A DNA stretch of 64,000 nt from Odoribacter sp. UBA944. Lineage in GTDB: Bacteria; Bacteroidota; Bacteroidia; Bacteroidales; Marinifilaceae. Under the pieces are notes generated by a model. That model saw nothing but the letters and a program-made list of their open reading frames with translations. It was not told the origin of the DNA and did no database searches. Below, piece by piece: positions 26,686 through 34,700 of the stretch. The stretch is taken from the NCBI GenBank assembly GCA_002293375.1, contig DBDA01000017.1, positions 39,587-103,586 on the forward strand, read 5' to 3'. Positions within the stretch are counted from its first letter, which is position 1. Every line of letters begins with the position of its first letter. Both the position numbers and the translations under genes were made by a program.

Positions 26686-26765
26686 CCCTGAATTTTGAGT
26701 AAATGTGTATATGCTTGTCATATGCATGGGTATAAATGAAAAATGTCTAATTAAAAATTAAAGCT

Positions 26766-27002
26766 ATGTCTGACATTACAAGTAGAGTGAAAGCTATCAT
26801 CGTTGACAAATTGGGAGTTGATGAATCGGAAGTTACGCCGGAAGCTACGTTTACAAATGATTTGGGAGCTGACTCGCTGGATACGGTAGAGTTGATCATG
26901 GAACTGGAAAAGGAATTCAACATCACGATCCCGGACGATCAGGCGGAAAAGATCACTTCTGTAGGTGATGCTATCTCTTACGTGGAAGCAAACGCGAAGT
27001 AA
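26766..27002 (+). CDS. acpP: Acyl carrier protein
   Basis: This 78-residue acidic protein is the carrier of fatty-acid chains. The phosphopantetheine attachment site is Ser37 in GADSLDTVELIMELE. Length and charge are typical. The gene is followed by fabF after 17 bases and then rnc, an order widely conserved in Bacteroidota and many other bacteria. Confidence 0.98.
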   Translation: MSDITSRVKAIIVDKLGVDESEVTPEATFTNDLGADSLDTVELIMELEKEFNITIPDDQAEKITSVGDAISYVEANAK

Positions 27003-27019
27003 CTATCAATACCGATTTT

Positions 27020-28264
27020 ATGAGTTTGAAACGAGTAGTAATAACAGGTCTTGGAACAATAAACCCATTGGGTAGTAATGTACCGGAGTTCTGGGAAAAC
27101 TTAATAAAGGGAGTCAGTGGAGCCGGTCCTATTACTCGTTTTGATGCAGCCAAATTTCGTACACAGTTTGCCTGTGAAGTAAAGAACTACGATCCTGTCG
27201 CTTATTTTGATAAAAAAGAGGTCCGCAAGATGGACCTGTATACCCAGTTCGGCCTGATCGCGGCCGGCGAGGCGATCAAGGATTCGGGCCTGGTTCCGGA
27301 GCAGGAAAATGTAAAAAGGATCGGAGTGATCTGGGGAGCGGGCATCGGTGGTCTGGAGACGTTTTACGAAGAGTGCAGGGATTTTGCACTGGGAGACGGA
27401 ACACCGCGGTTCAATCCTTTTTTTATTCCGAAGATGATCGCCAACATGTGTGGGGGAATGATCGCCATTGAGAACGGTTTTAAAGGTGTGAACTACACCA
27501 CTGTTTCAGCTTGCGCTTCTTCTGCCCATGCGTTGTTCGACGCATTGAATCTGATTCGCTTGGGCAAAGCGGACGTTATTATTGCCGGAGGTTCGGAAGC
27601 TGCGATCACAGTTTCGGGAGTAGGCGGTTTTAACGCCATGAAAGCGTTGTCCACTCGGAATGACGACCCGAAATCCGCTTCGCGTCCGTTTGACGTAGAC
27701 CGGGATGGATTCGTTATCGGGGAGGGCGGGGCCTGCCTGGTCGTGGAAGAGTACGAGCATGCGGTTAAAAGAGGCGCTAAGATCTATGCCGAACTGGCTG
27801 GAGGAAGCGCTAATTGCGACGCTTATCACATGACGGCTCCGGACCCGAACGGGGAAGGCGCCTGCGATGTGATGCTGGGCGCTCTCGAAGATGCCGGCCT
27901 GAAACCCGGGGATGTCGATTACGTTAATGTGCACGGCACTTCGACCGGTTTGGGCGATGTGGCGGAGCCGAAAGCGATTGGCAAAGCGTTCGGGGAACAT
28001 GCCTACAAACTCAACATCAGTTCAACAAAGTCCATGACGGGCCACTTGTTGGGAGCGGCCGGTGCGATCGAAGCGATCGCTTGCGTGCTGGCGGTGAAGA
28101 ACGACCTGGTTCCGCCTACGATCAATTTTCACAACCCGGATCCCGAGATCGACCCGAAACTGAACTTTACCTTTAACAAGGCTCAGGCCAGGAAAGTCAA
28201 CGTTGCCATCAGCAATACATTTGGTTTCGGCGGGCACAACGGCTGTGTTGTTATCAAAAAATAA
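27020..28264 (+). CDS. fabF: 3-oxoacyl-ACP synthase II
   Basis: This 414-residue condensing enzyme elongates acyl-ACP with malonyl-ACP. The active-site Cys is in TTVSACASSAHA near residue 163. The two catalytic His are in VNVHGTSTGLGD and STKSMTGHLLGAAGA. The C-terminus has the family ending NTFGFGGHNGCVVIKK. It starts 17 bases after acpP, its substrate carrier, and is surely co-transcribed with it. Confidence 0.98.
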   Translation: MSLKRVVITGLGTINPLGSNVPEFWENLIKGVSGAGPITRFDAAKFRTQFACEVKNYDPVAYFDKKEVRKMDLYTQFGLIAAGEAIKDSGLVPEQENVKRIGVIWGAGIGGLETFYEECRDFALGDGTPRFNPFFIPKMIANMCGGMIAIENGFKGVNYTTVSACASSAHALFDALNLIRLGKADVIIAGGSEAAITVSGVGGFNAMKALSTRNDDPKSASRPFDVDRDGFVIGEGGACLVVEEYEHAVKRGAKIYAELAGGSANCDAYHMTAPDPNGEGACDVMLGALEDAGLKPGDVDYVNVHGTSTGLGDVAEPKAIGKAFGEHAYKLNISSTKSMTGHLLGAAGAIEAIACVLAVKNDLVPPTINFHNPDPEIDPKLNFTFNKAQARKVNVAISNTFGFGGHNGCVVIKK

Positions 28265-28284
28265 TCCGTTCTAATCTTTCGGAT

Positions 28285-29028
28285 GTGATTAGAAAAATAA
28301 TTCAATCCATAAAGTTTTGTCTTCACAGAAAAGACAAGCTTTATGGATTGTCTGTTTCTCAACTGGGCTTTGTTCCCGATAATCGCAACCTGTATAAATT
28401 AGCCCTGCTGCACAAATCCGCTTCGACTTATTCCAGGGACGGTACGGCTTTGAATTACGAGCGTCTGGAATTTTTGGGGGATGCCATTCTGGGTGCGATC
28501 GTGGCCGAATTGCTCTACAAATTCTTTCCGGCTAAAGATGAAGGGTTCCTGACCCGCCTGCGCTCCAAAGTGGTAAGCCGGGAGTCACTGAACAGTTTGG
28601 CCATCAGTATCGGATTGAACAAAGCGGTGATCGCCCGGTCGGACATTTCCCAGAACAGGCACATCTACGGCGATGTTTTCGAAGCTTTTATCGGAGCGAT
28701 GTTCCTGGATCAGGGATTTGCCAATACCAAGCGTTTTATCGAAAAGTTCATCTTCCCGAATTTTTTTAATATCAGGGAGTTGGTTTCCGTCGATAAAAAT
28801 TACAAAAGTCGCTTGATCGAATGGGGACAGAAGAATAAGCGGCCGCTTTCGTTCAAGGTGGAAGAACGTTTCAAAAACAAGAAAAACCGCTTTTATTGCA
28901 CCGTTCTGGTGGCGGGCGAGAGCATGGGAAGCGGCGAGGGAATGTCTAAAAAAGAGGCGGAACAGCAAGCTGCCCGCCAGGTCATTGAAAAATTGATGGA
29001 GGAGTCCGAAGAGGAGACAAAGTGTTAA
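28285..29028 (+). CDS. rnc: Ribonuclease III
   Basis: This 247-residue enzyme cuts double-stranded RNA in rRNA and mRNA processing. The signature NYERLEFLGDAILG near residues 60-73 carries the metal-binding acids, and a second acidic site is in GDVFEAFIGAMFLDQG. A double-stranded RNA-binding domain follows (from about 175, ending GMSKKEAEQQAARQVIEKLM). The start is GTG at 28285, since no suitable ATG precedes the conserved core. It is the third gene of the acpP operon and ends 10 bases before the convergent efp. Confidence 0.95.
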   Translation: MIRKIIQSIKFCLHRKDKLYGLSVSQLGFVPDNRNLYKLALLHKSASTYSRDGTALNYERLEFLGDAILGAIVAELLYKFFPAKDEGFLTRLRSKVVSRESLNSLAISIGLNKAVIARSDISQNRHIYGDVFEAFIGAMFLDQGFANTKRFIEKFIFPNFFNIRELVSVDKNYKSRLIEWGQKNKRPLSFKVEERFKNKKNRFYCTVLVAGESMGSGEGMSKKEAEQQAARQVIEKLMEESEEETKC

Positions 29029-29038
29029 GACGTTTCCC

Positions 29039-29605
29039 TTACCGCACTCTTTCCACGTAAGAACCGTCCGTGGTGTTGATCTTGATCTTTTCGCCGGTTT
29101 CAATAAAGAGCGGCACCATGACTTTGGCCCCGGTTTCCACTTCGGCCGGTTTGAGGGCGGTGGAGGAGGCGGTATCCCCTTTTAATCCGGGCTCTGTGTA
29201 AGTCACTTCCAAGATCACGTTCAGCATTAATTCAACATAGAGCGGCGTTTCCGTGTCTGCATGCACGACCATCTCTACGGAATCTCCCTCTTTCAGGAAT
29301 TGGGGGGCGTTGATGAGATCCTCCGCGATGTTTATCTGTTCATAGGTTTCGGTGTGCATCATGACGTAGTCGTCCCCCTCTTTGTACAGAAACTGATAGG
29401 GCCGCCGTTCAATGCGGGCCGTATCTACTTTTACGCCGGAGTTGAAGGTGTTTTCAATGGTTTTCCCCGTTTTGACATTTTTGAGTTTGGTTCTGACGAA
29501 AGCGGGACCTTTACCCGGTTTTACATGCTGGAACTGTACAATGGTATAGAGGTCGTCTTTAAAGATGATACACAACCCGTTCCTGAAATCTGCCGTTGTA
29601 GCCAT
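29039..29605 (-). CDS. efp: Elongation factor P
   Basis: This 188-residue factor relieves ribosome stalling at proline stretches. Three beta-barrel domains are expected; domain I shows FQHVKPGKGPAFVRTKLKNV with Lys32 at the loop tip that is modified in some bacteria. The family C-terminal region has TDTASST-like GDTASSTALKPAEVETGAKV and VPLFIETGEKIKINT. The ATG at 29605 is chosen; the open frame runs on to 29707 but that part is not conserved in the family. No gene for a known EF-P modification enzyme is seen in the window. Confidence 0.96.
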   Translation of the reverse strand: MATTADFRNGLCIIFKDDLYTIVQFQHVKPGKGPAFVRTKLKNVKTGKTIENTFNSGVKVDTARIERRPYQFLYKEGDDYVMMHTETYEQINIAEDLINAPQFLKEGDSVEMVVHADTETPLYVELMLNVILEVTYTEPGLKGDTASSTALKPAEVETGAKVMVPLFIETGEKIKINTTDGSYVERVR

Positions 29606-29643
29606 TTTGATCTGTATTTTAATGGTTGAAATTCTCGAACGGG

Positions 29644-29651
29644 CAAATATA
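29644..29651 (-). promoter_or_regulatory. Probable -7 promoter element of efp
   Basis: TATATTTG on the minus strand, a full match to TAnnTTTG, 38 bases before the efp ATG. TTTG (complement of 29675-29678) lies 23 bases upstream. Confidence 0.5.
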
Positions 29652-29733
29652 GTGAAAGTCGAGCTACAATAGTGCAAATTTATTTGTAAAAATTGTACAA
29701 GACGCATCCTATATTTGTTTTACCGGCCATTCC

Positions 29734-29930
29734 GGTGTATTGTCCATCGTTGCTCCCGCCAATGTTCCCGACGGATCAATACACCTTCACTTAGAAGACG
29801 TAGGCGGATAACGTAACCGGAAAAATAGCTTGTTGTTTCCGGACGCTGCAAGCGAAGGTCTGTTGGTTCCGAAAGCGTGGTCGGGAACGGCGAAAACCGC
29901 CGTGTAGACCGCTTTCGGAACCAACAGACC
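29734..29930. other. Structured intergenic region between efp and tsaB
   Basis: The 372-base gap 29606-29977 has no convincing ORF. It contains three inverted repeats: GGTGTATTG (29734-29742) with its complement at 29777-29785, extendable inwards with small bulges; CCGGAAA (29817-29823) with TTTCCGG (29836-29842); and a perfect 21-base pair of arms (29857-29877 with 29910-29930). The loop of the last contains a further 6-bp stem (ACGGCG with CGCCGT). No T run follows, so it is not a standard terminator. A small RNA or a remnant of a repeat element is possible. Confidence 0.6.
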
Positions 29931-29977
29931 GAAGCGACAGTGGAATCAAGCGAAAAATTTAAACGGACTCAATCGTT

Positions 29978-30661
29978 TTATTTAGAAGATTTGGGTGTGG
30001 TAGTGATAAACTCTTTCAGATAGAACGGTTCAAAGTAAGCGACGTCTTCGAATTTTTGCTCCCGGTATCGCTCTTCCGACAGCCGGGCCATGTTGGCGGA
30101 GGAGGTTTGAACGTCTGGAAGGAAGCGGGCGTTGGGGGAGGTGATCACGTCCCGGAATTTGTCGCTGCCGTTTCCGAAAAAGTAGACGATGTGTGTCCGG
30201 AGCAGGTCGGAGAAGGAATCCGGGCCGAGGATCTGTGCGCCGGCTTCCTGCCGCGTTTGGTTCTCCCGGTCAAACAGGGCGGTATAAACCTCCATCCGCC
30301 GGGCATCGATCATGGGGCAATAGAGGGCCTCTTCCCGTAACTTCTCCGAAACGGAGGCAGCCAGCGCCTGCAAAGTGTTGACGGCGATCAGTGGCAGGGA
30401 ACTTCCGAAGCAGAGTCCTTTGGCCAGCGAAACGCCGATGCGCAGGCCGGTGTAGGAACCCGGCCCCATGCTGACCGAAACGGCGTCCAATTGCTTTGCT
30501 TCTATCTGCTGCTCCTCCAACAGCTCTTTTACATACAAGCCCAGCAGGAGCGAATGGTTCAATCCGTCGTTGTTTTCCCGGAGCGAAATGACCGTTCCCT
30601 CTTTTGCCAGGTTGGCGGAGCAAACGGTGGTGGAGGTGTCTATGTTCAGAATAAGCGCCAT
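29978..30661 (-). CDS. tsaB: tRNA threonylcarbamoyladenosine biosynthesis protein TsaB
   Basis: This 227-residue protein is an ASKHA-fold partner of TsaD in making t6A at position 37 of ANN-decoding tRNAs. The start ALILNIDTSTTVCSANL and the later AVSVSMGPGSYTGLRIGVSLAKGL are the TsaB signatures. The ATG at 30661 is chosen over 30691 because the family begins directly with the ILNIDTS strand. It begins 10 bases after the gene for the YrdC/Sua5-type protein, which acts in the same pathway. Confidence 0.94.
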   Translation of the reverse strand: MALILNIDTSTTVCSANLAKEGTVISLRENNDGLNHSLLLGLYVKELLEEQQIEAKQLDAVSVSMGPGSYTGLRIGVSLAKGLCFGSSLPLIAVNTLQALAASVSEKLREEALYCPMIDARRMEVYTALFDRENQTRQEAGAQILGPDSFSDLLRTHIVYFFGNGSDKFRDVITSPNARFLPDVQTSSANMARLSEERYREQKFEDVAYFEPFYLKEFITTTPKSSK

Positions 30662-30671
30662 GCCGTAGGGA

Positions 30672-31244
30672 TTAATTGCGGATGATCTCAACCTCTCCGC
30701 GAAGGCCTAATTTGATGATACCCGAAGGTTGGTGCACCTTCCTCTCCTCGCGCCGGTAATCCACAATGTAGTCTACAGCCGCTTTGATCTCGTCGCCAAT
30801 CTCGTTGAACAGGGCCGGCGCCGGCCGGCCGCTGACATTGGCGGAGGTGGAAACAATCGGTTTGCGGAACCGGTACAGCAACGATTTGCTGAACAACTCC
30901 TGTGTAATACGGATACCGATGCTTTTGTCCGCTCCGGTCAGGTTGGGGGCCAATCCTCTGGCGTTCGGGTAGATGATGGTCAACGGAGCGTTGGCCGCCT
31001 CCAACAGTTGGTACGCCACCTCCGGCACCTCCGCATACGAAGCGATTTTGCCGATGTCATCCAACAGGATCAACATAGATTTGTGATCGTTCCGCTGTTT
31101 GATCTCGTAAATGCGTTTGACAGCCTCGGCGTTCGTAGCATCACACCCCAACCCCCAAACAGTATCGGTCGGGTAGAGGATAACCCCTCCTTTATCCAGC
31201 ACCTCCTGCGCATTGCGGAGTTCCGTTTTCAGTTTATCGTCCAT
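30672..31244 (-). CDS. tsaC: L-threonylcarbamoyladenylate synthase (Sua5/YrdC family)
   Basis: This 190-residue protein makes threonylcarbamoyl-AMP from threonine, bicarbonate and ATP, the first step of t6A synthesis. The YrdC signature is seen in GGVILYPTDTVWGLGCDATN, EIKQRNDHKSMLILL and the later PIVSTSANVSGRPAP. The ATG at 31244 is chosen because family similarity begins there; the open frame continues upstream without conserved features and would overlap ddh. It is followed by tsaB and preceded by ddh on the same strand (17 bases), so ddh-tsaC-tsaB may form one operon. Confidence 0.93.
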   Translation of the reverse strand: MDDKLKTELRNAQEVLDKGGVILYPTDTVWGLGCDATNAEAVKRIYEIKQRNDHKSMLILLDDIGKIASYAEVPEVAYQLLEAANAPLTIIYPNARGLAPNLTGADKSIGIRITQELFSKSLLYRFRKPIVSTSANVSGRPAPALFNEIGDEIKAAVDYIVDYRREERKVHQPSGIIKLGLRGEVEIIRN

Positions 31245-31261
31245 AGGCGGATCACTCCCCG

Positions 31262-32173
31262 TTACACCAAGCGACGGACCAACTCTTCCCGGCTGCCGTA
31301 AAGCAGATCGATCGGCGGGATTTCGATCAAGGTGTAGCATCCCGGCGCTTGTAACAAACTTGCCCGGGCGCACGAAACCATAATTTGGGCAGTAAGCGCC
31401 GGATTGTTGATCTTCATGTTAAACTCAAACAGTTGGTTCTGGGTCTTTCCCGACACCCCTTTCCGGGAGAGGTTAACCCCGTGCCCCATGTCCGACAAAG
31501 CGTCCACATTTTCGACCTGGAACACGTGGGTTTCGTCGTGAACAAAATAGGGGTCGTTTTTGATCTCCTGAGCGACCTGTTGAAGAGTATATCCCGCTTC
31601 CAGTTCAATGTAAACCATCCTCCGGTGTATGCCGGTCCCTGCCGGAATGGTCATGGAGAGCGCCGCTTTAACGCCGGCAATGGCTTTCACGGCAACGGTA
31701 TGCCCCATACTCATCCCCGGCCCGAAGTTGGTGTAGGTAATCCCTTTGGGAGCGCAGGCTTCCAGCAACGCCCGGATCACAGAGTCGCTGCCGGGATCCC
31801 AACCCGCGGAGATCACAGCGACTTTCCCATGCTGCTTAGCTGTTTTTCCCAACTTTTCCCGCAACTCCACGATCTGGGAGTGGATATCAAAACTGTCCAC
31901 CGTGTGGATCCCTTTGCCGAGCAGTTCCGTCGCATACTTCTCCACACTCCGGGTGGGAACGCAGAGGAGCGCCACATCAACCGCCCCCAGCGCTTCAATC
32001 TTCTCAGCGACTGGCCAGGCCTTCAACTCCTCCGGAGTTTTCTGTGCATTCCGGCGGATCACTCCCGCCACCTCAAAATCGGGAGCCGCCTGCAACGCTT
32101 CCAATACATATTTACCGATATTTCCATAGCCGACAACAGCGGCCCTGATCTTCTTCATCTTTGGCTCTGACAT
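31262..32173 (-). CDS. ddh: meso-Diaminopimelate D-dehydrogenase
   Basis: This 303-residue NADP-dependent enzyme makes meso-diaminopimelate from tetrahydrodipicolinate in one step, for lysine and peptidoglycan. The Rossmann motif is AAVVGYGNIGKYVLEAL. The signature substrate-region motifs HTVDSFDIH, ISAGWDPGSDS and NFGPGMSMGHTVAVK are clear. The start is the ATG at 32173; an internal ATG five codons later would also keep the Rossmann fold. This dehydrogenase route is limited to certain bacterial lineages including Bacteroidales, so it supports the taxonomic call. Confidence 0.95.
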   Translation of the reverse strand: MSEPKMKKIRAAVVGYGNIGKYVLEALQAAPDFEVAGVIRRNAQKTPEELKAWPVAEKIEALGAVDVALLCVPTRSVEKYATELLGKGIHTVDSFDIHSQIVELREKLGKTAKQHGKVAVISAGWDPGSDSVIRALLEACAPKGITYTNFGPGMSMGHTVAVKAIAGVKAALSMTIPAGTGIHRRMVYIELEAGYTLQQVAQEIKNDPYFVHDETHVFQVENVDALSDMGHGVNLSRKGVSGKTQNQLFEFNMKINNPALTAQIMVSCARASLLQAPGCYTLIEIPPIDLLYGSREELVRRLV

Positions 32174-32251
32174 ATAAACAAACTTCTATTTTTTTGCGAA
32201 TATAGTAAAAGATTTTTCCATCCGGCCGATTTCCTGCAATATTGTATTTAC

Positions 32252-32259
32252 TACCTTTG
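32252..32259 (+). promoter_or_regulatory. Promoter -7 element of the MocR gene, probably leaderless
   Basis: TACCTTTG is a full TAnnTTTG match and ends only 8 bases before the ATG at 32268. Transcription starting at the usual distance would begin at or within a base or two of the ATG. The -33 region is weak (TTTC about 18 bases upstream). Confidence 0.55.
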
Positions 32260-32267
32260 CCTTCCGT

Positions 32268-33689
32268 ATGGGAAAAGATGCGCTATACCTGAAAATTGCC
32301 GGGATATTGGAGCGGCAGATCCTGAACGGAACATTTAAGATCGGAGACAAACTTCCTTCCAGCCGGACGGTCCAGAAAATATACGGGGTCAGCTTGAATA
32401 CGGTGAAGCAGGTATTCCTGGAGTTGGAGAGCCGCTCCCTGATCGAACCCCGCCGCCGTTCCGGCTATTTCGTGATCCGCTCCTTTAAACGGAAACTCTC
32501 CCTTCCTTCCGTCAGCGCCCCCATACTCACCGCCAAAGAGGAACAACCGGACGATTTGATCGCCAGGGTGTTCGATCTCTATAACGACAAATCCATCACC
32601 CACTTTTCACTGGACGTTCCCGACAACGCACTGTTGCCGATCGCCAAACTGAACAAAGGAATCGTCAAGGCCTTGCGAAACCTGGAAGGGAGCGGCACCG
32701 GTTACGAATCCGTACTGGGCAACGTCAATCTCCGGAGAAGCATCTCCAAATGGTCGGTTGTGTGGGGCGGCAACCTGACGGAAACTGACATCGTCACCAC
32801 CTCCGGCGCCACCAACGCCATTTTTCATTGCCTCATGGCGGTCACCAAACCCGGAGATACGATCGCTTTGGAAAGCCCTGTCTACTTCGGGGTGTTGCAG
32901 ATCGCCCGGACCTTGGGATTAAAGGTCATCGAACTGCCGACACACCCGGAAACCGGCGTAGAGATCGAGGCGTTGAAGCGAGTGCTGCCGCAGATCAAAG
33001 CCTGTTTTCTGATCAGTAATTTCAACAACCCGTTGGGCAGTTGCATGCCGAACGAACACAAAAAAGAGGTGGTCCGGATGTTGGCCCGGGCCAACGTCCC
33101 GTTGATCGAAGACGACCTCTACGGAGATATCTTCTTTTGCAATACCCGTCCGCTTCCGTGTAAAGCGTTCGACGAAGAGGGAATTGTCATGTGGTGCGGC
33201 TCCGTCTCCAAAACCCTGGCCCCCGGCTACCGCGTGGGCTGGATCTCTCCCGGAAAATACAAAGAACGGGTGGCTCGTTTCAAGTTGTTGCAAACCGTCT
33301 CCACCCCTCCGCTTTTTCAGGAAGTTATAGCAGACTTTATGGAAAACGGCCGCTATGAACACCACCTCCGTACCTTGCGGAACTCCCTGCATGCAAATAG
33401 CTTGCAGTTTCAGAGGGCCATCGCGGACTACTTCCCGGAGAACACCCGGGTGACCCGCCCCGAAGGAGGGTTTGTACTCTGGGTGGAGTTGGACCGGCAC
33501 GCGGATACGACCGCTTTGCTGGAGAGCGCCCTGAAACAGAAGATCAGCTTTGCTCCGGGCCGGATGTTCACACAACACAACCAATTCGGCAACTGTATGC
33601 GGCTCAGTTTCGGCCTGCAATGGAACGAACGTATCGACCTGCAACTCCAAAAACTGGGGCAACTGATAAAAGCTCATCTGTGTTCGTAA
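32268..33689 (+). CDS. MocR family regulator (GntR winged helix fused to aminotransferase fold), PdxR-like
   Basis: This 473-residue protein has an N-terminal GntR-type winged helix (about residues 1-70, with FKIGDKLPSSRTVQKIYGVS and NTVKQVFLELESRSL) joined to a fold-type I aminotransferase domain. The PLP-binding Lys is in CGSVSKTLAPGYRVGW, and NFNNPLGSCMP and IEDDLYGDIFF are further family motifs. MocR proteins sense PLP or a PLP adduct and control neighbouring genes. The next gene on the same strand is pdxS, so a PdxR-like role in vitamin B6 synthesis is likely though not proven. PdxR genes are often divergent from pdxS; here the two are in tandem. Confidence 0.88.
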   Translation: MGKDALYLKIAGILERQILNGTFKIGDKLPSSRTVQKIYGVSLNTVKQVFLELESRSLIEPRRRSGYFVIRSFKRKLSLPSVSAPILTAKEEQPDDLIARVFDLYNDKSITHFSLDVPDNALLPIAKLNKGIVKALRNLEGSGTGYESVLGNVNLRRSISKWSVVWGGNLTETDIVTTSGATNAIFHCLMAVTKPGDTIALESPVYFGVLQIARTLGLKVIELPTHPETGVEIEALKRVLPQIKACFLISNFNNPLGSCMPNEHKKEVVRMLARANVPLIEDDLYGDIFFCNTRPLPCKAFDEEGIVMWCGSVSKTLAPGYRVGWISPGKYKERVARFKLLQTVSTPPLFQEVIADFMENGRYEHHLRTLRNSLHANSLQFQRAIADYFPENTRVTRPEGGFVLWVELDRHADTTALLESALKQKISFAPGRMFTQHNQFGNCMRLSFGLQWNERIDLQLQKLGQLIKAHLCS

Positions 33690-33765
33690 AAAATCTTTTT
33701 TTGTGTCTGAAACCGCCGGGAATGATTTTTCACATTTGCACCCATAACCAATAAAAAACAATGCA

Positions 33766-34635
33766 ATGGGAAAAAGTAAACCGGCAAAGAACCTGGCGGA
33801 GACGCTAAAGGGAGGAGTGATCATGGATGTAACCAATGCCGAACAGGCGAAAATCGCCGAACAGGCCGGAGCGTGCGCTGTGATGGCGCTGGAACGGGTG
33901 CCGGCCGATATACGCCGGGACGGAGGCGTCGCCCGGATGTCCGATCCGGCCATGATCCGGGAAATTCAGCGGAGTGTCTCCATTCCGGTGATGGCCAAAG
34001 TACGGATCGGCCACTTTGTCGAAGCGCAGCTATTGGAAGCGATCGGTATCGATTTTATCGACGAGAGCGAAGTGTTGACCCCTGCCGACGAACAGTACCA
34101 CGTAGATAAGACCACCTTCAAAACCCCGTTCGTGTGCGGGGCGCGGAACCTCGGAGAAGCGTTGCGCCGCATCGGGGAAGGGGCCCTCATGATCCGTACC
34201 AAAGGGGAGGCCGGCACCGGCAATGTAGTGGAAGCAGTTACCCACATGCGCCAGATCATGGACGACATCCGGAAAGTAAAAAACGCTCCGGCAGAAGAGT
34301 TGATGAGCCTGGCCAAATTGTTCAACGCACCTTACGAATGGATCCGGTACGTCCGCGAAAACGGAAAATTGCCGGTAGTGAACTTCGCGGCCGGCGGAAT
34401 TGCCACGCCGGCGGATGCCGCACTGATGATGCAGTTGGGATCGGAGGGGGTCTTTGTCGGCTCCGGCATCTTCAAATCCGGTGATCCGGCCAAACGGGCC
34501 AAAGCGATCGTACAGGCGGTGGCCCACTTCAACAATCCGGCGAAGATCGCCGAATTATCCGAAAATCTGGGAGAACCGATGTCCGGCCTCGAAATAGATA
34601 CATTGGAGAGCAAATACGCCGAAAGAGGCTGGTAG
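33766..34635 (+). CDS. pdxS: Pyridoxal 5'-phosphate synthase, lyase subunit
   Basis: This 289-residue enzyme makes PLP from ribose 5-phosphate, glyceraldehyde 3-phosphate and ammonia. The family signatures GGVIMDVTNAEQAKIAEQAG, the catalytic lysine region MAKVRIGHFVEAQLLEAIG, and MIRTKGEAGTGNVVEAVTH are intact. The length is typical. The partner glutaminase gene pdxT, normally just downstream, is not found here or anywhere in the window; a transporter gene follows instead. The upstream neighbour is a MocR/PdxR-type regulator, 76 bases away. Confidence 0.96.
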   Translation: MGKSKPAKNLAETLKGGVIMDVTNAEQAKIAEQAGACAVMALERVPADIRRDGGVARMSDPAMIREIQRSVSIPVMAKVRIGHFVEAQLLEAIGIDFIDESEVLTPADEQYHVDKTTFKTPFVCGARNLGEALRRIGEGALMIRTKGEAGTGNVVEAVTHMRQIMDDIRKVKNAPAEELMSLAKLFNAPYEWIRYVRENGKLPVVNFAAGGIATPADAALMMQLGSEGVFVGSGIFKSGDPAKRAKAIVQAVAHFNNPAKIAELSENLGEPMSGLEIDTLESKYAERGW

Positions 34636-34671
34636 CCGGAACACTTTCCAACAAGCGAGTAAGAAAAACCG

Positions 34672-34679
34672 TATCTTTG
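34672..34679 (+). promoter_or_regulatory. Probable -7 promoter element of the MFS gene
   Basis: TATCTTTG, a full TAnnTTTG match, 21 bases before the ATG at 34701. The -33 region is weak. It implies that the transporter is transcribed separately from pdxS. Confidence 0.5.
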
Positions 34680-34700
34680 TATCTGGAATTTTGACCACAC

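Noticed and set aside
29606..29707. N-terminal extension of EF-P
   Set aside because: EF-P starts at 29605 in the family, and the promoter -7 box at 29644-29651 lies within the supposed extension.
30825..30840. GC-rich palindromic stretch (GGCGCCGGCCGGCC-like)
   Set aside because: It lies in the conserved SGRPAPAL region of the tsaC coding sequence and is explained by codon use.
31245..31373. N-terminal extension of TsaC
   Set aside because: It is the antisense-like out-of-frame reading of the ddh end and contains no YrdC residues.
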